A stretch of 6,100 nucleotides of DNA, taken from Patescibacteria group bacterium. GTDB taxonomy: Bacteria > Patescibacteriota > Gracilibacteria > JAHISY01. The first letter of the stretch is position 1. Every line of letters starts with the position of its first letter. The DNA lies in NCBI GenBank assembly GCA_018817365.1, contig JAHISY010000024.1, forward strand, positions 1 to 6,100, given 5' to 3'. Positions 1-4,775 of the stretch are shown piece after piece. Both the position numbers and the translations under genes were made by a program. The notes beneath the pieces were generated by a model. It ran no database searches, was not told the DNA's origin, and worked only from the letters and a program-made list of their open reading frames with translations.

Positions 1-27
1 TCCCACCCTTCACCTCACCAATCGTCT

Positions 28-64
28 GAATCGTGATTCGCTTGATTACAGGATTTTCGTGATT
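28..64. repeat. Periodic GATT array (dispersed repeat type)
   Basis: The word GATT occurs at 35, 44, 52 and 61, a spacing of 8-9 bases, within a stretch starting TGAATCGTGATTC. A similar array in the opposite orientation (AATC) lies at 196-240. No open frame with coding character covers it. I infer a member of a dispersed intergenic repeat family; its extent and copy number cannot be judged from one window. Confidence 0.5.
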
Positions 65-92
65 CTTTCTTATTCACTTGTGCTGAACTTTT

Positions 93-120
93 GTAGGGAC
101 GAGGCATGCCTCGTCCCTAC
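93..120. repeat. Perfect 28-bp palindrome (REP-like hairpin)
   Basis: The half-site GTAGGGACGAGGCA (93-106) is followed immediately by its exact reverse complement (107-120), so the 28 bases are self-complementary with no spacer. Symmetry stops at both outer flanks (T at 92, C at 121). It lies about 140 bp beyond the stop of the mutase gene, in non-coding DNA. Neither strand has a T tract next to the stem, so a standard intrinsic terminator is unlikely. A REP-type element or transcript-end stabilising hairpin is the better guess. The symmetry is seen directly; the role is inferred. Confidence 0.85.
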
Positions 121-195
121 CTTGTCAATACAAAATTGGAAAGATTTTTTTCTCACGTCCATTTTAGTTTTTAAGTCCACCCTTTTTTATCTCGC

Positions 196-240
196 AATCA
201 TAGTCAATCAGCTAATCAGCGTAATCAAAGTTCAAGACAA
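196..240. repeat. Periodic AATC array, inverted relative to 28-64
   Basis: AATC occurs at 196, 206, 214 and 223 (spacing 8-10 bases), followed by a TTCAAGACAAA tail. Read on the minus strand it is a GATT array, so it faces the one at 28-64, with the 28-bp palindrome between them. It starts about 17 bp beyond the stop of the mutase gene. No coding potential is evident. It is probably the same dispersed repeat class in inverted orientation. Confidence 0.5.
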
Positions 241-256
241 AAATGACTTCTCCCCC

Positions 257-1651
257 TCACCCCAACAACCCCACATCCAGCTCCTCATATTTTTTTAACT
301 TTTCCGCAAATATTTTTTTCACTTCTTTTAATCTCTCTTCTGAATTCGCCTCGAAACGAAGCGTGAGAAACGGCGAGGTATTCGACGCGCGAACCAAACC
401 CCAACTTTTGTCAGCGAAATTCACGCGCACGCCATCCAGCAAATCACAATTTTCAAATTCCGCGGAAAACTCGGCAACGATTTTCTTCATCACTACGAAT
501 TTTTTGTCATCCTCAATCGGCAGCTTGATCTCCGGCGTGGCATGCGTCGACTGAATGTTGGCGAAATGCGCGGATATTTTTTTGTCGGAATGGGAAAGGA
601 TGCTGGCGAGCTTCGCCGCAGCGAGCAGCGCGTCATCTACCCCGAAATAATTTTCGCCGAAAAACATGTGACCGCTCACCTCCCCCGCAAGCAACGCGCC
701 ATCTTCTTTCATTTTTCGTTTGATAAAGGAATGACCCGTCTTCCACCGCAGCGGAACTCCTCCCAGCCTTTCAACTTCGGAAGCGAGAACGTGCGTGCAT
801 TTCACGTCAAAAATCACCTCCGCCCCCGGATTCCGCGGCAGCATATCGCGCGCGAGGAGAATGAGAATGCGATCGGTCGGAATGATTTCGCCATGCTCAT
901 CGACCACGCCAATTCGATCCCCATCCCCGTCGAAAGCGATTCCCAGATCCGCCGAAACTTCGACAACTTTTTTTTGTAAGTCTTTCAAACTGGAAATATC
1001 TTCAGGATTCGGCATGTGATTCGGAAAATTACCGTCGGGATTGCAGTAAAGTTCGTGAACTTCAAAACCGATTTCGTTGAAAAAATCGGGGGCGAAATAT
1101 CCGGCAGTGCCGTTGCCGCAGTCGAGGACGACTTTCAATTTTTTGGAAATCGGCGCGAGCGATTTCAGCTTTTCGAAATATTCTTTTTTGAAATCCGTTT
1201 TTTCGACTTTTCCGTCCGGAGAAATTTTTAAATCTTCCGGCAAATTCATCCGCCCACCGATATTTTGCAATTCTTCGGAAGTGAGTGGAATCGCGCCGCT
1301 GTGGATTAGTTTGAAACCGTTGTATTCTTTCGGATTGTGGGAAGCAGTGAGCGAAATCCCTCCGTCGAGTTTCTCGTTGCAGACAACGAAATAAAGGTAC
1401 GGACTCGTCGCGCGCCCGATATCGAGCACTTCTGCCCCCGCCTCGGCAAGTCCTTCGACGAGCGCGGTGTTCAGTTCTTCACCTGTCAGCCGATCGTCGC
1501 GACCGACGGCTAATTTTGGATTGGAAATTCCCAGCTCGCGGACAAATTCGTGGGCGATCCGCCGCGCAAATGCGGGCGTGATTTCAGGAGTATCACCCAT
1601 CGCAACCCCGCGCACATCGTAGGCGCGAAAAACATGTGTTGGAAAATTCAT
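257..1651 (-). CDS. manB: Phosphomannomutase/phosphoglucomutase (AlgC/ManB-type alpha-D-phosphohexomutase)
   Basis: This cytoplasmic enzyme interconverts mannose-6-P and mannose-1-P, or glucose-6-P and glucose-1-P, through a phosphoserine. It feeds nucleotide-sugar synthesis for surface glycans. All four family signatures are present: the catalytic loop TASHNP with Ser104; the Mg2+ loop DGDGD at 241-245; the sugar-specificity loop GEVSGH at 323-328; and the C-terminal phosphate-binding RASNTSP at 421-427. At 464 residues, with these spacings, it closely matches the dual-specificity AlgC type rather than GlmM. The ATG lies 10 bp after the nuclease stop, with an all-T/A spacer and no Shine-Dalgarno sequence. 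It is the last gene of the apparent trpB-nuclease-mutase unit. The motifs make family membership secure, but which sugar is preferred cannot be read from sequence, so the symbol manB is a convenience. Confidence 0.95.
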   Translation of the reverse strand: MNFPTHVFRAYDVRGVAMGDTPEITPAFARRIAHEFVRELGISNPKLAVGRDDRLTGEELNTALVEGLAEAGAEVLDIGRATSPYLYFVVCNEKLDGGISLTASHNPKEYNGFKLIHSGAIPLTSEELQNIGGRMNLPEDLKISPDGKVEKTDFKKEYFEKLKSLAPISKKLKVVLDCGNGTAGYFAPDFFNEIGFEVHELYCNPDGNFPNHMPNPEDISSLKDLQKKVVEVSADLGIAFDGDGDRIGVVDEHGEIIPTDRILILLARDMLPRNPGAEVIFDVKCTHVLASEVERLGGVPLRWKTGHSFIKRKMKEDGALLAGEVSGHMFFGENYFGVDDALLAAAKLASILSHSDKKISAHFANIQSTHATPEIKLPIEDDKKFVVMKKIVAEFSAEFENCDLLDGVRVNFADKSWGLVRASNTSPFLTLRFEANSEERLKEVKKIFAEKLKKYEELDVGLLG

Positions 1652-1670
1652 TTTAAAAAAATTAAAGAAC
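1646..1670. repeat. 25-bp direct repeat, copy 1 (nuclease/mutase junction)
   Basis: This copy matches 2127-2151 at 23 of 25 positions, differing at the 9th and 24th bases. On the minus strand it runs from the last Leu codon and TAA stop of the nuclease, through a 10-bp spacer of T and A, into ATGAAT, the first two codons of the mutase. The two copies are 481 bp apart and bracket the nuclease gene exactly. Confidence 0.8.
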
Positions 1671-2132
1671 TTTTTCTAAATTATTGTTGCGCTCATCGTA
1701 TTCAAAAATCTCTACACCTTTAGGAATCAAGTGTTTGTACTGGCTAATATAATATTGAGCCAAGGTCATTTTTCTTTTTTCATTGTAATCTTTGGGTATC
1801 ACAAAATATTTTTTGTATTTTTTTGGCAGCAAAAGAAAATAGTACATCGCCTCGTTCCATATCGTCATTTTTGCGCTGGGGACATTTATTTTTTTCCTCC
1901 ATTTGTGACATTTGCATTCAATTATTATTTTTTCTTTTTTTTCTTCTCGGCTGATTAAATCAAATTTGTGTTCTTTATGCTCTTTTTCAAAATTCGAGAC
2001 TCCAATTTTGATTGACGGCTGTCTTTTCAAATCGATTTTCTCTTTGGATAAAAAATATTCGTAAATCTTGTTTTCAAAAATACGACCAACTGTCGCATTA
2101 TTTTGGGAGCCTATTCTTTGATAATTATTCAT
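1662..2132 (-). CDS. Small stand-alone PD-(D/E)XK-type (restriction-endonuclease-fold) nuclease, putative
   Basis: The 156-residue product has a candidate PD-(D/E)XK catalytic core: helix Glu20 in GRIFEN, Asp58 in KFDLI, and Glu72-Cys-Lys74 in IIIECKC at the end of a hydrophobic strand. The D-x13-E-x-K spacing suits the restriction-endonuclease/Holliday-resolvase fold. The rest is Lys-rich, with an aromatic segment (MYYFLLL) near 96-102. There is no signal peptide, no membrane segment and no partner methyltransferase in view. Hand-counted GC over 1681-2100 is about 31%, far below its neighbours, and a 25-bp direct repeat brackets the gene, both suggesting acquisition. It lies 10 bp after trpB and 10 bp before the mutase, co-directional with both, so it is probably co-transcribed. 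Its substrate is unknown. It could be an orphan restriction or homing-type nuclease, or an inactive relative. The fold call rests only on these motifs. Confidence 0.7.
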   Translation of the reverse strand: MNNYQRIGSQNNATVGRIFENKIYEYFLSKEKIDLKRQPSIKIGVSNFEKEHKEHKFDLISREEKKEKIIIECKCHKWRKKINVPSAKMTIWNEAMYYFLLLPKKYKKYFVIPKDYNEKRKMTLAQYYISQYKHLIPKGVEIFEYDERNNNLEKVL

Positions 2133-2151
2133 TTAAAAAAAATTAAAGAGC
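2127..2151. repeat. 25-bp direct repeat, copy 2 (trpB/nuclease junction)
   Basis: This is the partner of 1646-1670 (23/25 identical). On the minus strand it covers the last Leu codon and TAA of trpB, a spacer of eight T and two A, and ATGAAT, the first two codons of the nuclease. Both junctions therefore have the same 10-bp stop-to-start gap. A duplication made on insertion is one explanation; a preferred intergenic spacer in this genome is another. Confidence 0.8.
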
Positions 2152-3369
2152 GCTAATTTCTTCACGCAAAAATTCCTTCCATTTTTTGTCGTGAAGCGCG
2201 CGCGCGTAAATAAAAATATCTTTGTCGCCCCGCCCGGAAAGATTGACCACAATCGATTTATTTTTGGAAAGTTTGGGAGCAATTTTGAAAGCATGCGCGA
2301 GCGCGTGCGAGCTTTCCAACGCTGGAATGATTCCTTCTTTTTTCATCAGAATTTGCGCGGCTTTCAATACCTCCGCGTCGCGCACGAAAACATATTCCGC
2401 CCGTCCGCTCGCTGCCAGCGCAGAGTGCTCCGGACCGACTCCCGGATGGTCGAGACCGGCCGCAATCGAATGGGTGGCGGCGAGATTGCCGGCAGGAGTT
2501 TGGAGAAATTCCCCGAAAAAGCCTTCGAAAATGCCAGCCGGCGCATGCGGTTGCGTGGAAATTCGCGCAGCGTGATTTCCCAGTTTCGCGGAACGACCGC
2601 CCGCCTCGACGCCAATCAGTTGAACTTTTTCGTCTCGCAGAAATGGGTGAAAAAGTCCGATTGCATTCGAACCGCCGCCGACGCAGGCAATGAGAATATC
2701 GGGCAGCTTTTTGAATTCCTTTTGGAATTGCTGCCGAACTTCCTGCCCAATCACCGATTGAAATTCGCGCACGATCTCGGGAAAAGGATGCGGTCCGAGC
2801 GCGCTGCCGAGCAAATAATGAGTCGTCTCGAAATTCGCCGCCCAATCGCGGAGAGCTTCCGCCACCGCATCTTTCAGCCGCGCCGTGCCGGACTCGACAG
2901 GAACAACCTTCGCTCCCAATTTTTCCATCCAAAAAACATTCGGTCGTTGCCGCGCGATATCGACCGCCCCCATGAAAATAGTGCAATCGAAACCGAATTT
3001 CGCGGCAATCGTCGCAGTCGCCACGCCGTGCTGCCCCGCGCCAGTCTCGGCAATCAGTCTTGTTTTGCCTAATTTTTTCGCCAACAAAGCCTGCCCGAGC
3101 ACATTGTTAAATTTGTGGGCGCCGGTGTGATTGAGATCTTCGCGCTTGAGAAAAATTTTCGCGCCGCCGAGCTCGCGGGAAATATTCTCGCAAAAAGTGA
3201 GTGGGGTCGGTCGACCGGAATAATTTTTGGCAATCGCGTGAAACTCCGCCCAAAACTTTTTATCTTTTTTGGACTCGTCCCAAATTTTTTCCAGCTCCGC
3301 CAAAGCCGGCTTGAGAACCTCGGGAACAAACGCTCCGCCGAACCCGCCGAAATAACCTTTTTTATTCAC
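2143..3369 (-). CDS. trpB: Tryptophan synthase beta chain (TrpB), no trpA alongside
   Basis: This PLP enzyme condenses indole with L-serine to give tryptophan, normally in a complex with TrpA. Visible are the N-terminal GYFGGFGGAFVPE; the PLP lysine Lys86 in HTGAHKFNN; catalytic Glu108 in AETGAGQHG; the phosphate-binding GGGSNA at 231-236; AGLDHPGVGPEH around 304-315; and the C-terminal NLSGRGDKD. These mark the ordinary TrpB1 type, not TrpB2. The length of 408 is close to the usual ~397. The segment near 279-291 (GIFEGFFGEFLQT) differs from the usual GxxxGxK-type sequence. The start is GTG: an extended -10 box ends 6 bases before it and cysK ends 17 bp upstream, leaving no room for an earlier start. 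No other trp gene is in the window, so it may work on scavenged indole, or trpA may lie elsewhere. Confidence 0.96.
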   Translation of the reverse strand: MNKKGYFGGFGGAFVPEVLKPALAELEKIWDESKKDKKFWAEFHAIAKNYSGRPTPLTFCENISRELGGAKIFLKREDLNHTGAHKFNNVLGQALLAKKLGKTRLIAETGAGQHGVATATIAAKFGFDCTIFMGAVDIARQRPNVFWMEKLGAKVVPVESGTARLKDAVAEALRDWAANFETTHYLLGSALGPHPFPEIVREFQSVIGQEVRQQFQKEFKKLPDILIACVGGGSNAIGLFHPFLRDEKVQLIGVEAGGRSAKLGNHAARISTQPHAPAGIFEGFFGEFLQTPAGNLAATHSIAAGLDHPGVGPEHSALAASGRAEYVFVRDAEVLKAAQILMKKEGIIPALESSHALAHAFKIAPKLSKNKSIVVNLSGRGDKDIFIYARALHDKKWKEFLREEISAL

Positions 3370-3375
3370 ACGGAG

Positions 3376-3384
3376 ATTTTAGCA
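3376..3384 (-). promoter_or_regulatory. Extended -10 promoter of trpB (TGCTAAAAT), leaderless type
   Basis: On the minus strand TTTGCTAAAATCTC precedes the GTG of trpB; the TAAAAT hexamer (3376-3381) ends 6 bases before the start codon. The same 14 bases occur before carA, and a close variant before hicB. No convincing -35 is seen, which is tolerated when TGn is present. With this spacing the transcript would begin at or next to the start codon. Confidence 0.6.
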
Positions 3385-3386
3385 AA

Positions 3387-4274
3387 TCAATCAAAAAGTT
3401 CAGTCGAAAGATACCGTTCCCCGCCATCGGGAAAAACTGTTGCGATTTTTTGGTCGGGAAATTTGGAAGCCAGCTTCCGCGCCGCCGCAAAATTCGCGCC
3501 GGATGAAATCCCCGCGAGAATCCCTTTTTCTCGCGCGAGAAATTTGGAAGCTGCAAGCGCCTCGGCGGAAGAAATTTGAGCAATCTCGTCCACTACTTTT
3601 GAATCAAAATTTTTTGGAATAAAGCCTGCGCCGATTCCCTCGATTTTGTGATTTCCGCAAATCCCGCCGGAAAGAACCGCCGATTCCGCCGGCTCGACCG
3701 CGATGATTCGAATTGAAGAGTTTTGCGATTTGAGAAATCGACCCACTCCCGAAATCGTGCCACCTGTCCCCACCCCTGCCACGAAAATTTGGATTTCCGG
3801 CAACGCCGCGAAAATTTCCGGACCGGTCGTCGTCGCGTGAATTTCAATGTTTGCCGGATTTTCGAACTGCCGCGGTTGCCAGCCGTTTTCTTTCTCGGCT
3901 AATTTCGCAGCCTCGCGAATGGCGCCCGCCATCCCCTCCGCCGCCGATGTAAGAATAATTTCCGCGCCAAGCTGTCGCAGAATTTTTTGCCGCTCGACGG
4001 AAAAATTTTCAGGCAGGCAAATTTTGATCCGATATTTTTTTTGCGCCGCAATCCACGCGAGCGCAATGCCGGTGTTGCCGCTCGATGCCTCGACAATCAA
4101 ACCGCCGGGTTTTAATTCTCCCGCATTCTCGGCTGCTCGAATCATCGCGAGCGCGGCGCGATCTTTGATCGAACCGCCCGGATTGAGGAATTCTAGTTTT
4201 GCAAAAATATTTTTTTCAACCTGAAGAAGCGGAGTGCCGCCAACAAAATCGAAAAGGTTTTGAATTGCTGCCAT
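3387..4274 (-). CDS. cysK: Cysteine synthase (O-acetylserine sulfhydrylase), CysK family
   Basis: This fold-type II PLP enzyme makes cysteine from O-acetylserine (or an activated serine) and sulfide in the cytoplasm. The PLP lysine is Lys37 in NPGGSIKDR. The substrate loop is SSGNTG at 64-69, with Ser for the usual Thr at its first position. The PLP-phosphate loop is GTGGT at 169-173, and GISSGA near 256-261 contacts the pyridine ring in the family. The C-terminus PDGGERYLSTELF is the standard CysK ending. At 295 residues it is slightly shorter than the usual 305-320, with no domain missing and no CBS extension, so it is not cystathionine beta-synthase. The ATG lies two bases after the hicA stop, with only a weak AGAGAA-like purine stretch upstream, suggesting coupled translation from the hicBA message. 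Relatives using O-phosphoserine cannot be excluded. Confidence 0.94.
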   Translation of the reverse strand: MAAIQNLFDFVGGTPLLQVEKNIFAKLEFLNPGGSIKDRAALAMIRAAENAGELKPGGLIVEASSGNTGIALAWIAAQKKYRIKICLPENFSVERQKILRQLGAEIILTSAAEGMAGAIREAAKLAEKENGWQPRQFENPANIEIHATTTGPEIFAALPEIQIFVAGVGTGGTISGVGRFLKSQNSSIRIIAVEPAESAVLSGGICGNHKIEGIGAGFIPKNFDSKVVDEIAQISSAEALAASKFLAREKGILAGISSGANFAAARKLASKFPDQKIATVFPDGGERYLSTELFD

Positions 4275-4276
4275 GT

Positions 4277-4504
4277 TTAAAGCATTCTCTTAAATTCAGT
4301 AGGAGATATTCCCGCTTCTTGCAAAATCTGCCTCAAAAGACCTCTGCCAACATCTGAAGACCCGTGCGCCGGAACGAGCGTAAATCTACCATCAGGATGT
4401 TTGAAAAATACATGCGAACCTTTTCGTCTCATTACTTGGAATCCGCTTTTCTTCAGCACGCGCATAATTTCTCGCGATTTCAAAGTTGGTAAACGCAGAT
4501 TCAT
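4277..4504 (-). CDS. hicA: HicA-family mRNA interferase toxin
   Basis: The 75-residue basic protein has the HicA double-stranded-RNA-binding-like fold: an N-terminal helix SREIMRVLKKSGF, then RKGSHVFF with the catalytic-type His31, then HPDGRFTLVPAHG, and a final helix GRGLLRQILQEAGI. HicA toxins cut mRNA and tmRNA and are neutralised by HicB. The start codon overlaps the stop of hicB as ATGA, so translation is probably coupled and antitoxin is made first. Length and all core motifs are intact, with no truncation. It lies between carA and cysK, and cysK begins two bases after its stop, so toxin and cysK share a message. The family call is firm; activity in this cell is inferred. Confidence 0.92.
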   Translation of the reverse strand: MNLRLPTLKSREIMRVLKKSGFQVMRRKGSHVFFKHPDGRFTLVPAHGSSDVGRGLLRQILQEAGISPTEFKRML

Positions 4505-4740
4505 ACCAAAACAGTTTCCAATCCAATAAAAGTGGGTTCGTAAGAAAACTCTTTGATCGCTCGACGATAATCAGGATCTTCTCGCGCAACTTCCAAACAA
4601 AGTTCAATTGCTTCCGCAAGATTTTTCTTCAACTTAGAGAGTGTTTTGGCTTGCGTGTGGCAGCCCGGCAAAGCCGGAACCGAAGCCACAAAAAAACCAT
4701 CCTCGTCTCGCTCGATTATCGCTTTAAATTGCTTTTGCAT
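4501..4740 (-). CDS. hicB: HicB-family antitoxin, short form without a C-terminal DNA-binding domain
   Basis: The 79-residue protein is a single HicB/UPF0150 partial-RNase-H-like domain. The signature runs through residues 11-33: RDEDGFFVASVPALPGCHTQ followed by AKT, then a helix LSKLKKNLAEAIELCLEVA. It ends soon after, so the ribbon-helix-helix or HTH domain that longer HicB proteins use for autorepression is absent. Regulation by promoter binding is therefore doubtful. It precedes and overlaps hicA (ATGA), the usual antitoxin-first layout for this form. The ATG lies 7 bases after a TAAAAT box and has no Shine-Dalgarno sequence, consistent with leaderless expression. The carA stop is 21 bp upstream. 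Confidence 0.92.
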   Translation of the reverse strand: MQKQFKAIIERDEDGFFVASVPALPGCHTQAKTLSKLKKNLAEAIELCLEVAREDPDYRRAIKEFSYEPTFIGLETVLV

Positions 4741-4747
4741 CGTTGTA

Positions 4748-4775
4748 ATTTTAACAAAACCTCACAATTTCGCAA
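4748..4775 (-). promoter_or_regulatory. Promoter of hicB-hicA-cysK (TTGCGA-16-TGTTAAAAT)
   Basis: The minus strand has TGTTAAAAT (4748-4756) ending 7 bases before the hicB ATG. A TTGCGA hexamer (4770-4775, 4/6 match to TTGACA) sits 16 bases upstream of TAAAAT, inside the carA 3' end. The extended -10 matches those of carA and trpB in sequence and position. It would allow the toxin-antitoxin pair and cysK to be transcribed independently of carA. Confidence 0.6.

Noticed and set aside
1..85. Minus-strand frame open to the left edge, with a purine-rich AGGTGAAGG as a possible ribosome binding site for a gene outside the window
   Set aside because: Only about two dozen codons with no start and no recognisable peptide; the purine stretch could equally be repeat DNA.
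93..120. 28-bp palindrome as an intrinsic terminator for the mutase gene
   Set aside because: Neither side of the stem is followed by a T tract on the strand being transcribed, and it lies about 140 bp past the stop codon.
59..298. 79-codon plus-strand frame through the left intergenic region
   Set aside because: It spans the palindrome and the AATC array and runs into the end of the mutase gene; there is no ribosome binding site and the peptide has no family resemblance.
2133..2159. Terminator after trpB (AAATTA/TAATTT stem followed by T residues)
   Set aside because: The stem is only six A-T pairs and overlaps the last trpB codons; the next gene begins 10 bp after the stop, so an operon spacer is more likely.
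2191..3072. Long plus-strand open frame (293 codons) opposite trpB
   Set aside because: It lies antisense to a gene with complete TrpB motifs; its translation is Arg/Asn-rich with no recognisable domain, typical of a shadow frame in higher-GC DNA.
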